This document shows, in pieces, positions 26,601 to 39,003 of a stretch of DNA of 64,000 nucleotides. The DNA is from Panagrolaimus kolymaensis (lineage: Eukaryota > Nematoda > Chromadorea > Rhabditida > Panagrolaimidae). The translations under genes were made by a program, and so were the position numbers. Every line of letters starts with the position of its first letter. Positions within the stretch are counted from its first letter, which is position 1. The stretch is from positions 1,488,001 through 1,552,000 of the forward strand of contig JAJQJQ010000030.1 of NCBI GenBank assembly GCA_028622995.1, written 5' to 3'. The notes beneath the pieces are model-generated. The model was not told the DNA's origin, searched no databases, and saw only the letters and a program-made list of their open reading frames with translations.

Positions 26601-27579
26601 GAAAAACATTTTTTAATTTTTGATTTCCTGAGATTGGATTTGAATTTTGTTTAGTAAATCTAATACAAAAAACGATAAAGAATTTGGAAAAATTTACAAA
26701 TCATCCGCAGCTTCGACCGTAAAATAATGGCAAGCAATTATGTAAATTTTCATGCAAGAAAAAATAAAATTTTATGAAAAACATTTTTAATTTTTGACAT
26801 TCTGTGATTTGATTTGAATTTTGTTTAGTAAATCTAATACAAAAAACGATAAAGAATTTGGAAAAATTTACAAATCATCCGCAGCTTCGACCATAAAATA
26901 ATGGCAAGCAAATATGTAAATTTTCATGAAAGAAACATTTTTATTTTATGAAAAACATTTTTAATTTTTGATTTCCTGAGATTGGATTTGAATTTTGTTT
27001 AGTAAATATAATACAAAAAACGATAAAGAATTCGAAAAATTTTACAAATCATCCGCAGCTTCGACCATAAAATAATGGCAAGAAAATATGTAAATTTTCA
27101 TGCAAGAAACATTTTTATTTTATGAAAAACATTTTTTAATTTTTGATTTCCTGAGATTGGATTTGAATTTTGTTTAGTAAATCTAATACAAAAAACGATA
27201 AAGAATTTGGAAAAATTTACAAATCATCCGCAGCTTCGACCATAAAATAATGGCAAGCAAATATGTAAATTTTCATGAAAGAAACATTTTTATTTTATGA
27301 AAAACATTTTTAATTTTTGATTTCCTGAGATTGGATTTGAATTTTGTTTAGTAAATATAATACAAAAAACGATAAAGAATTCGAAAAATTTTACAAATCA
27401 TCCGCAGCTTCGACCATAAAATAATGGCAAGAAAATATGTAAATTTTCATGCAAGAAACATTTTTATTTTATGAAAAACATTTTTTAATTTTTGATTTCC
27501 TGAGATTGGATTTGAATTTTGTTTAGTAAATCTAATACAAAAAACGATAAAGAATTTGGAAAAATTTACAAATCATCCG

Positions 27580-28680
27580 CAGCTTCGACCGTAAAATAAT
27601 GGCAAGCAATTATGTAAATTTTCATGCAAGAAAAAATAAAATTTTATGAAAAACATTTTTAATTTTTGACATTCTGTGATTTGATTTGAAATTTGTTTAG
27701 AAAATCTAATAAAACAAACGGTGAAGAAAATTAAAAAAATTACAAATCATCCACAGCTTCGACCGTAAAATAATGGCAAGCAATTATGTAAATTTTCATG
27801 CAAGAAACATTTTTATTTTATGAAAAACATTTTTAATTTTTGATTTCCTGAGATTGGATTTGAATTTTGTTTAGTAAATCTAATACAAAAAACGATAAAG
27901 AATTCGAAAAATTTTACAAATCATCCGCAGCTTCGACCATAAAATAATGGCAAGCAAATATGTAAATTTTCATGCAAGAAACATTTTTATTTTATGAAAA
28001 ACATTTTTAATTTTTGATTTCCTGAGATTGGATTTGAATTTTGTTTAGTAAATATAATACAAAAAACGATAAAGAATTCGAAAAATTTTACAAATCATCC
28101 GCAGCTTCGACCATAAAATAATGGCAAGCAAATATGTAAATTTTCATGCAAGAAACATTTTTATTTTATGAAAAACATTTTTAATTTTTGATTTCCTGAG
28201 ATTGGATTTGAATTTTGTTTAGTAAATCTAATACAAAAAACGATAAAGAATTTGAAAAAATTTACAAATCATCCGCAGCTTCGACCATAAAATAATGGCA
28301 AGAAAATATGTAAATTTTCATGCAAGAAACATTTTTATTTTATGAAAAACATTTTTAATTTTTGACATTCTGTGATTGGATTTGAAATTGGTTTAGAAAA
28401 TCTAATAAAACAAACGGTGAAGAAAATTAAAAAAATTACAAATCATCCACAGCTTCGACCGTAAAATAATGGCAAGCAATTATGTAAATTTTCATGCAAG
28501 AAAAAATAAAATTTTATGAAAAACATTTTTAATTTTTGACATTCTGTGATTTGATTTGAAATTTGTTTAGAAAATCTAATAAAACAAACGGTGAAGAAAA
28601 TTAAAAAAATTACAAATCATCCACAGCTTCGACCGTAAAATAATGGCAAGCAATTATGTAAATTTTCATGCAAGAAACAT
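27580..28680. repeat. Block duplicated at +2,788 bp, left copy
   Basis: The order z-type 3' half, B', A2 ('aatcta'), A2 ('aatata'), A1, B, B' matches about 30,368-31,468. 'catgcaag' before the z-type half lies at 27,623 and 30,411, an offset of 2,788 bp (16 x 174 plus 4). The copies part at about 28,690, where one continues 'gatttcctgag' and the other 'gacattctgtg'. Confidence 0.8.
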
Positions 28681-28728
28681 TTTTATTTTATGAAAAACAT
28701 TTTTAATTTTTGATTTCCTGAGATTGGA

Positions 28729-30087
28729 TTTGAATTTTGTTTAGTAAATATAATACAAAAAACGATAAAGAATTCGAAAAATTTTACAAATCATCCGCAG
28801 CTTCGACCATAAAATAATGGCAAGCAAATATGTAAATTTTCATGCAAGAAACATTTTTATTTTATGAAAAACATTTTTAATTTTTGATTTCCTGAGATTG
28901 GATTTGAATTTTGTTTAGTAAATCTAATACAAAAAACGATAAAGAATTTGAAAAAATTTACAAATCATCCGCAGCTTCGACCATAAAATAATGGCAAGAA
29001 AATATGTAAATTTTCATGCAAGAAACATTTTTATTTTATGAAAAACATTTTTTAATTTTTGATTTCCTGAGATTGGATTTGAATTTTGTTTAGTAAATCT
29101 AATACAAAAAACGATAAAGAATTTGGAAAAATTTACAAATCATCCGCAGCTTCGACCATAAAATAATGGCAAGCAAATATGTAAATTTTCATGCAAGAAA
29201 CATTTTTATTTTATGAAAAACATTTTTAATTTTTGATTTCCTGAGATTGGATTTGAATTTTGTTTAGTAAATATAATACAAAAAACGATAAAGAATTCGA
29301 AAAATTTTACAAATCATCCGCAGCTTCGACCATAAAATAATGGCAAGAAAATATGTAAATTTTCATGCAAGAAACATTTTTATTTTATGAAAAACATTTT
29401 TTAATTTTTGATTTCCTGAGATTGGATTTGAATTTTGTTTAGTAAATCTAATACAAAAAACGATAAAGAATTTGGAAAAATTTACAAATCATCCGCAGCT
29501 TCGACCATAAAATAATGGCAAGAAAATATGTAAATTTTCATGCAAGAAACATTTTTATTTTATGAAAAACATTTTTTAATTTTTGATTTCCTGAGATTGG
29601 ATTTGAATTTTGTTTAGTAAATCTAATACAAAAAACGATAAAGAATTTGAAAAAATTTACAAATCATCCGCAGCTTCGACCATAAAATAATGGCAAGAAA
29701 ATATGTAAATTTTCATGCAAGAAACATTTTTATTTTATGAAAAACATTTTTTAATTTTTGATTTCCTGAGATTGGATTTGAATTTTGTTTAGTAAATCTA
29801 ATACAAAAAACGATAAAGAATTTGGAAAAATTTACAAATCATCCGCAGCTTCGACCATAAAATAATGGCAAGCAAATATGTAAATTTTCATGAAAGAAAC
29901 ATTTTTATTTTATGAAAAACATTTTTAATTTTTGATTTCCTGAGATTGGATTTGAATTTTGTTTAGTAAATATAATACAAAAAACGATAAAGAATTCGAA
30001 AAATTTTACAAATCATCCGCAGCTTCGACCATAAAATAATGGCAAGAAAATATGTAAATTTTCATGCAAGAAACATTTTTATTTTAT
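28729..30087. repeat. A-type block duplicated at -3,487 bp, right copy
   Basis: Partner of 25,242-26,600, with the same order of A1, A2 and A3 monomers and the same run of four neighbouring 175-bp monomers with an extra T. It is followed by A1 monomers and then by the second copy of the 2,788-bp-offset block. Confidence 0.82.
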
Positions 30088-30367
30088 GAAAAACATTTTT
30101 AATTTTTGATTTCCTGAGATTGGATTTGAATTTTGTTTAGTAAATCTAATACAAAAAACGATAAAGAATTTGAAAAAATTTACAAATCATCCGCAGCTTC
30201 GACCATAAAATAATGGCAAGCAAATATGTAAATTTTCATGCAAGAAACATTTTTATTTTATGAAAAACATTTTTAATTTTTGATTTCCTGAGATTGGATT
30301 TGAATTTTGTTTAGTAAATCTAATACAAAAAACGATAAAGAATTTGAAAAAATTTACAAATCATCCG

Positions 30368-31468
30368 CAGCTTCGACCATAAAATAATGGCAAGCAATTA
30401 TGTAAATTTTCATGCAAGAAAAAATAAAATTTTATGAAAAACATTTTTAATTTTTGACATTCTGTGATTTGATTTGAAATTTGTTTAGAAAATCTAATAA
30501 AACAAACGGTGAAGAAAATTAAAAAAATTACAAATCATCCACAGCTTCGACCGTAAAATAATGGCAAGCAATTATGTAAATTTTCATGCAAGAAACATTT
30601 TTATTTTATGAAAAACATTTTTAATTTTTGATTTCCTGAGATTGGATTTGAATTTTGTTTAGTAAATCTAATACAAAAAACGATAAAGAATTCGAAAAAT
30701 TTTACAAATCATCCGCAGCTTCGACCATAAAATAATGGCAAGCAAATATGTAAATTTTCATGCAAGAAACATTTTTATTTTATGAAAAACATTTTTAATT
30801 TTTGATTTCCTGAGATTGGATTTGAATTTTGTTTAGTAAATATAATACAAAAAACGATAAAGAATTCGAAAAATTTTACAAATCATCCGCAGCTTCGACC
30901 ATAAAATAATGGCAAGCAAATATGTAAATTTTCATGCAAGAAACATTTTTATTTTATGAAAAACATTTTTAATTTTTGATTTCCTGAGATTGGATTTGAA
31001 TTTTGTTTAGTAAATCTAATACAAAAAACGATAAAGAATTTGAAAAAATTTACAAATCATCCGCAGCTTCGACCATAAAATAATGGCAAGAAAATATGTA
31101 AATTTTCATGCAAGAAACATTTTTATTTTATGAAAAACATTTTTAATTTTTGACATTCTGTGATTGGATTTGAAATTGGTTTAGAAAATCTAATAAAACA
31201 AACGGTGAAGAAAATTAAAAAAATTACAAATCATCCACAGCTTCGACCGTAAAATAATGGCAAGCAATTATGTAAATTTTCATGCAAGAAAAAATAAAAT
31301 TTTATGAAAAACATTTTTAATTTTTGACATTCTGTGATTTGATTTGAAATTTGTTTAGAAAATCTAATAAAACAAACGGTGAAGAAAATTAAAAAAATTA
31401 CAAATCATCCACAGCTTCGACCGTAAAATAATGGCAAGCAATTATGTAAATTTTCATGCAAGAAACAT
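30368..31468. repeat. Block duplicated at -2,788 bp, right copy
   Basis: Partner of 27,580-28,680. The monomer order is the same and the 'aatcta' then 'aatata' pair of A2 monomers is kept. The core preceding the block differs slightly (gaccat here, gaccgt in the partner), which places the left boundary close to the core of that monomer. Confidence 0.8.
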
Positions 31469-34080
31469 TTTTATTTTATGAAAAACATTTTTAATTTTTG
31501 ACATTCTGTGATTGGATTTGAAATTGGTTTAGAAAATCTAATAAAACAAACGGTGAAGAAAATTAAAAAAATTACAAATCATCCACAGCTTCGACCGTAA
31601 AATAATGGCAAGCAATTATTTAAATTTTCATGCAAGAAAAAATAAAATTTTATGAAAAACATTTTTAATTTTTGACATTCTGTGATTTGATTTGAAATTT
31701 GTTTAGAAAATCTAATAAAACAAACGGTGAAGAAAATTAAAAAAATTACAAATCATCCACAGCTTCGACCGTAAAATAATGGCAAGCAATTATGTAAATT
31801 TTCATGCAAGAAACATTTTTATTTTATGAAAAACATTTTTAATTTTTGACATTCTGTGATTGGATTTGAAATTGGTTTAGAAAATCTAATAAAACAAACG
31901 GTGAAGAAAATTAAAAAAATTACAAATCATCCACAGCTTCGACCGTAAAATAATGGCAAGCAATTATTTAAATTTTCATGCAAGAAAAAATAAAATTTTA
32001 TGAAAAACATTTTTAATTTTTGACATTCTGTGATTTGATTTGAAATTTGTTTAGAAAATCTAATAAAACAAACGGTGAAGAAAATTAAAAAAATTACAAA
32101 TCATCCACAGCTTCGACCGTAAAATAATGGCAAGCAATTATGTAAATTTTCATGCAAGAAACATTTTTATTTTATGAAAAACATTTTTAATTTTTAATTT
32201 CCTGAGATTGGATTTGAATTTTGTTTAGTAAATCTAATACAAAAAACGATAAAGAATTTGAAAAAATTTACAAATCATCCGCAGCTTCGACCATAAAATA
32301 ATGGCAAGAAAATATGTAAATTTTCATGCAAGAAACATTTTTATTTTATGAAAAACATTTTTAATTTTTGACATTCTGTGATTGGATTTGAAATTGGTTT
32401 AGAAAATCTAATAAAACAAACGGTGAAGAAAATTAAAAAAATTACAAATCATCCACAGCTTCGACCGTAAAATAATGGCAAGCAATTATGTAAATTTTCA
32501 TGCAAGAAAAAATAAAATTTTATGAAAAACATTTTTAATTTTTGACATTCTGTGATTTGATTTGAAATTTGTTTAGAAAATCTAATAAAACAAACGGTGA
32601 AGAAAATTAAAAAAATTACAAATCATCCACAGCTTCGACCGTAAAATAATGGCAAGCAATTATGTAAATTTTCATGCAAGAAACATTTTTATTTTATGAA
32701 AAACATTTTTAATTTTTGATTTCCTGAGATTGGATTTGAATTTTGTTTAGTAAATCTAATACAAAAAACGATAAAGTTTTCGAAAAATTTTACAAATCAT
32801 CCGCAGCTTCGACCATTAAATAATGGCAAGCAATTATGTAAATTTTCATGCAAGAAACATTTTTATTTTATGAAAAACATTTTTAATTTTTGACATTCTG
32901 TGATTGGATTTGAAATTGGTTTAGAAAATCTAATAAAACAAACGGTGAAGAAAATTAAAAAAATTACAAATCATCCACAGCTTCGACCGTAAAATAATGG
33001 CAAGCAATTATGTAAATTTTCATGCAAGAAACATTTTTATTTTATGAAAAACATTTTTAATTTTTGACATTCTGTGATTGGATTTGAAATTGGTTTAGAA
33101 AATCTAATAAAACAAACGGTGAAGAAAATTAAAAAAATTACAAATCATCCACAGCTTCGACCGTAAAATAATGGCAAGCAATTATGTAAATTTTCATGCA
33201 AGAAACATTTTTATTTTATGAAAAACATTTTTAATTTTTGACATTCTGTGATTGGATTTGAAATTGGTTTAGAAAATCTAATAAAACAAACGGTGAAGAA
33301 AATTAAAAAAATTACAAATCATCCACAGCTTCGACCGTAAAATAATGGCAAGCAATTATTTAAATTTTCATGCAAGAAAAAATAAAATTTTATGAAAAAC
33401 ATTTTTAATTTTTGACATTCTGTGATTTGATTTGAAATTTGTTTAGAAAATCTAATAAAACAAACGGTGAAGAAAATTAAAAAAATTACAAATCATCCAC
33501 AGCTTCGACCGTAAAATAATGGCAAGCAATTATGTAAATTTTCATGCAAGAAACATTTTTATTTTATGAAAAACATTTTTAATTTTTGACATTCTGTGAT
33601 TGGATTTGAAATTGGTTTAGAAAATCTAATAAAACAAACGGTGAAGAAAATTAAAAAAATTACAAATCATCCACAGCTTCGACCGTAAAATAATGGCAAG
33701 CAATTATTTAAATTTTCATGCAAGAAAAAATAAAATTTTATGAAAAACATTTTTAATTTTTGACATTCTGTGATTTGATTTGAAATTTGTTTAGAAAATC
33801 TAATAAAACAAACGGTGAAGAAAATTAAAAAAATTACAAATCATCCACAGCTTCGACCGTAAAATAATGGCAAGCAATTATGTAAATTTTCATGCAAGAA
33901 ACATTTTTATTTTATGAAAAACATTTTTAATTTTTGATTTCCTGAGATTGGATTTGAATTTTGTTTAGTAAATCTAATACAAAAAACGATAAAGAATTTG
34001 AAAAAATTTACAAATCATCCGCAGCTTCGACCATAAAATAATGGCAAGAAAATATGTAAATTTTCATGCAAGAAACATTT
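31447..34080. repeat. 10-monomer repeat, period 1,740 bp
   Basis: The private variant 'caattatttaaatttt' (T for G in 'tatgtaaa') occurs four times, at 31,613, 31,961, 33,353 and 33,701. Each pair is 348 bp apart and the pairs are 1,740 bp (10 x 174) apart. About 0.9 kb (31,447-32,340 and 33,187-34,080) matches in order, both ending in an A1 monomer with 'gcaagaaaatatg'. One clear difference is 'tttttaatttcc' near 32,191 against 'tttttgatttcc' in the partner. Confidence 0.85.
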
Positions 34081-35099
34081 TTATTTTATGAAAAACATTT
34101 TTTAATTTTTGATTTCCTGAGATTGGATTTGAATTTTGTTTAGTAAATCTAATACAAAAAACGATAAAGAATTTGGAAAAATTTACAAATCATCCGCAGC
34201 TTCGACCATAAAATAATGGCAAGCAAATATGTAAATTTTCATGCAAGAAACATTTTTATTTTATGAAAAACATTTTTAATTTTTGATTTCCTGAGATTGG
34301 ATTTGAATTTTGTTTAGTAAATATAATACAAAAAACGATAAAGAATTCGAAAAATTTAACAAATCATCCGCAGCTTCGACCATAAAATAATGGCAAGCAA
34401 ATATGTAAATTTTCATGCAAGAAACATTTTTATTTTATGAAAAACATTTTTAATTTTTGATTTCCTGAGATTGGATTTGAATTTTGTTTAGTAAATATAA
34501 TACAAAAAACGATAAAGAATTCGAAAAATTTTACAAATCATCCGCAGCTTCGACCATAAAATAATGGCAAGCAAATATGTAAATTTTCATGCAAGAAACA
34601 TTTTTATTTTATGAAAAACATTTTTAATTTTTGATTTCCTGAGATTGGATTTGAATTTTGTTTAGTAAATCTAATACAAAAAACGATAAAGAATTTGAAA
34701 AAATTTACAAATCATCCGCAGCTTCGACCATAAAATAATGGCAAGAAAATATGTAAATTTTCATGCAAGAAACATTTTTATTTTATGAAAAACATTTTTT
34801 AATTTTTGATTTCCTGAGATTGGATTTGAATTTTGTTTAGTAAATCTAATACAAAAAACGATAAAGAATTTGGAAAAATTTACAAATCATCCGCAGCTTC
34901 GACCATAAAATAATGGCAAGCAAATATGTAAATTTTCATGCAAGAAACATTTTTATTTTATGAAAAACATTTTTAATTTTTGATTTCCTGAGATTGGATT
35001 TGAATTTTGTTTAGTAAATATAATACAAAAAACGATAAAGAATTCGAAAAATTTTACAAATCATCCGCCGCTTCGACCATAAAATAATGGCAAGCAAAT
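34081..35099. repeat. A2/A3 monomers sharing a variant with 24.5-25.2 kb
   Basis: A3 and A2 monomers. 'aatttaacaaatc' at 34,353 matches only the copy at 24,771 (distance 9,582 bp, 55 x 174 plus 12), and the following A2 and A1 monomers are in the same order, so a block of roughly 0.5-0.6 kb appears to be shared. A core variant 'ccgccgctt' lies near 35,066. Confidence 0.72.
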
Positions 35100-36150
35100 A
35101 TGTAAATTTTCATGCAAGAAACATTTTTATTTTATGAAAAACATTTTTAATTTTTGATTTCCTGAGATTGGATTTGAATTTTGTTTAGTAAATCTAATAA
35201 AACAAACGGTGAAGAAAATTTAAAAAATTACAAATCATCCACAGCTTCGACCGTAAAATAATGGCAAGCAATTATGTAAATTTTCATGCAAGAAAAAATA
35301 AAATTTTATGAAAAACATTTTTAATTTTTGATTTCCTGAGATTGGATTTGAATTTTGTTTAGTAAATATAATACAAAAAACGATAAAGAATTCGAAAAAT
35401 TTTACAAATCATCCGCAGCTTCGACCATAAAATAATGGCAAGAAAATATGTAAATTTTCATGCAAGAAAAAATAAAATTTTATGAAAAACATTTTTAATT
35501 TTTGACATTCTGTGATTTGATTTGAAATTTGTTTAGAAAATCTAATAAAACAAACGGTGAAGAAAATTAAAAAAATTACAAATCATCCACAGCTTCGACC
35601 GTAAAATAATGGCAAGCAATTATGTAAATTTTCATGCAAGAAACATTTTTGTTTTATGAAAAACATTTTTTAATTTTTGATTTCCTGAGATTGGATTTGA
35701 ATTTTGTTTAGTAAATATAATACAAAAAACGATAAAGAATTCGAAAAATTTTACAAATCATCCGCAGCTTCGACCATAAAATAATGGCAAGCAAATATGT
35801 AAATTTTCATGCAAGAAACATTTTTATTTTATGAAAAACATTTTTAATTTTTGATTTCCTGAGATTGGATTTGAATTTTGTTTAGTAAATCTAATACAAA
35901 AAACGATAAAGAATTTGAAAAAATTTACAAATCATCCGCAGCTTCGACCATAAAATAATGGCAAGAAAATATGTAAATTTTCATGCAAGAAACATTTTTA
36001 TTTTATGAAAAACATTTTTAATTTTTGACATTCTGTGATTGGATTTGAAATTGGTTTAGAAAATCTAATAAAACAAACGGTGAAGAAAATTAAAAAAATT
36101 ACAAATCATCCACAGCTTCGACCGTAAAATAATGGCAAGCAATTATGTAA
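35100..36150. repeat. Block duplicated at +2,786 bp, left copy
   Basis: Matches 37,886-38,936. Two private markers agree at the same offset: 'gaagaaaatttaaaaaatt' (near 35,210 and 37,996) and 'catttttgttttatg' (35,644 and 38,430). The offset is 16 x 174 plus 2. Copies separate at about 36,150, where the 3' half is z-type here and 'gaaacatttttatttt' in the partner. Confidence 0.85.
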
Positions 36151-37885
36151 ATTTTCATGCAAGAAAAAATAAAATTTTATGAAAAACATTTTTAATTTTT
36201 GACATTCTGTGATTTGATTTGAAATTTGTTTAGAAAATCTAATAAAACAAACGGTGAAGAAAATTAAAAAAATTACAAATCATCCACAGCTTCGACCGTA
36301 AAATAATGGCAAGCAATTATGTAAATTTTCATGCAAGAAACATTTTTATTTTATGAAAAACATTTTTAATTTTTGACATTCTGTGATTGGATTTGAAATT
36401 GGTTTAGAAAATCTAATAAAACAAACGGTGAAGAAAATTAAAAAAATTACAAATCATCCACAGCTTCGACCGTAAAATAATGGCAAGCAATTATGTAAAT
36501 TTTCATGCAAGAAACATTTTTATTTTATGAAAAACATTTTTAATTTTTGACATTCTGTGATTGGATTTGAAATTGGTTTAGAAAATCTAATAAAACAAAC
36601 GGTGAAGAAAATTAAAAAAATTACAAATCATCCACAGCTTCGACCGTAAAATAATGGCAAGCAATTATGTAAATTTTCATGCAAGAAAAAATAAAATTTT
36701 ATGAAAAACATTTTTAATTTTTGACATTCTGTGATTTGATTTGAAATTTGTTTAGAAAATCTAATAAAACAAACGGTGAAGAAAATTAAAAAAATTACAA
36801 ATCATCCACAGCTTCGACCGTAAAATAATGGCAAGCAATTATGTAAATTTTCATGCAAGAAACATTTTTATTTTATGAAAAACATTTTTAATTTTTGATT
36901 TCCTGAGATTGGATTTGAATTTTGTTTAGTAAATCTAATACAAAAAACGATAAAGAATTTGAAAAAATTTACAAATCATCCGCAGCTTCGACCATAAAAT
37001 AATGGCAAGAAAATATGTAAATTTTCATGCAAGAAAAAATAAAATTTTATGAAAAACATTTTTAATTTTTGACATTCTGTGATTTGATTTGAAATTTGTT
37101 TAGAAAATCTAATAAAACAAACGGTGAAGAAAATTAAAAAAATTACAAATCATCCACAGCTTCGACCGTAAAATAATGGCAAGCAATTATGTAAATTTTC
37201 ATGCAAGAAACATTTTTATTTTATGAAAAACATTTTTAATTTTTGATTTCCTGAGATTGGATTTGAATTTTGTTTAGTAAATCTAATAAAACAAACGGTG
37301 AAGAAAATTTAAAAAATTACAAATCATCCACAGCTTCGACCGTAAAATAATGGCAAGCAATTATGTAAATTTTCATGCAAGAAAAAATAAAATTTTATGA
37401 AAAACATTTTTAATTTTTGATTTCCTGAGATTGGATTTGAATTTTGTTTAGTAAATATAATACAAAAAACGATAAAGAATTCGAAAAATTTTACAAATCA
37501 TCCGCAGCTTCGACCATAAAATAATGGCAAGCAAATATGTAAATTTTCATGCAAGAAACATTTTTATTTTATGAAAAACATTTTTAATTTTTGATTTCCT
37601 GAAATTGGATTTGAATTTTGTTTAGTAAATCTTATACAAAAAACGATAAAGAATTTGAAAAAATTTACAAATCATCCGCAGCTTCGACCATAAAATAATG
37701 GCAAGAAAATATGTAAATTTTCATGCAAGAAACATTTTTATTTTATGAAAAACATTTTTTAATTTTTGATTTCCTGAGATTGGATTTGAATTTTGTTTAG
37801 TAAATCTAATACAAAAAACGATAAAGAATTTGGAAAAATTTACAAATCATCCGCAGCTTCGACCATAAAATAATGGCAAGCAAAT

Positions 37886-38936
37886 ATGTAAATTTTCATG
37901 CAAGAAACATTTTTATTTTATGAAAAACATTTTTAATTTTTGATTTCCTGAGATTGGATTTGAATTTTGTTTAGTAAATCTAATAAAACAAACGGTGAAG
38001 AAAATTTAAAAAATTACAAATCATCCACAGCTTCGACCGTAAAATAATGGCAAGCAATTATGTAAATTTTCATGCAAGAAAAAATAAAATTTTATGAAAA
38101 ACATTTTTAATTTTTGATTTCCTGAGATTGGATTTGAATTTTGTTTAGTAAATATAATACAAAAAACGATAAAGAATTCGAAAAATTTTACAAATCATCC
38201 GCAGCTTCGACCATAAAATAATGGCAAGAAAATATGTAAATTTTCATGCAAGAAAAAATAAAATTTTATGAAAAACATTTTTAATTTTTGACATTCTGTG
38301 ATTTGATTTGAAATTTGTTTAGAAAATCTAATAAAACAAACGGTGAAGAAAATTAAAAAAATTACAAATCATCCACAGCTTCGACCGTAAAATAATGGCA
38401 AGCAATTATGTAAATTTTCATGCAAGAAACATTTTTGTTTTATGAAAAACATTTTTTAATTTTTGATTTCCTGAGATTGGATTTGAATTTTGTTTAGTAA
38501 ATATAATACAAAAAACGATAAAGAATTCGAAAAATTTTACAAATCATCCGCAGCTTCGACCATAAAATAATGGCAAGCAAATATGTAAATTTTCATGCAA
38601 GAAACATTTTTATTTTATGAAAAACATTTTTAATTTTTGATTTCCTGAGATTGGATTTGAATTTTGTTTAGTAAATCTAATACAAAAAACGATAAAGAAT
38701 TTGAAAAAATTTACAAATCATCCGCAGCTTCGACCATAAAATAATGGCAAGAAAATATGTAAATTTTCATGCAAGAAACATTTTTATTTTATGAAAAACA
38801 TTTTTAATTTTTGACATTCTGTGATTGGATTTGAAATTGGTTTAGAAAATCTAATAAAACAAACGGTGAAGAAAATTAAAAAAATTACAAATCATCCACA
38901 GCTTCGACCGTAAAATAATGGCAAGCAATTATGTAA
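37886..38936. repeat. Block duplicated at -2,786 bp, right copy
   Basis: Partner of 35,100-36,150, with the same two private markers and monomer order. The stretch just before it (about 37,220-37,940) is shared instead with 41,920-42,640 at an offset of 4,700 bp, so neighbouring monomers here have different exchange histories. Confidence 0.84.
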
Positions 38937-39003
38937 ATTTTCATGCAAGAAACATTTTTATTTTATGAAAAACATTTTTAATTTTTGACATTCTGTGATT
39001 GGA

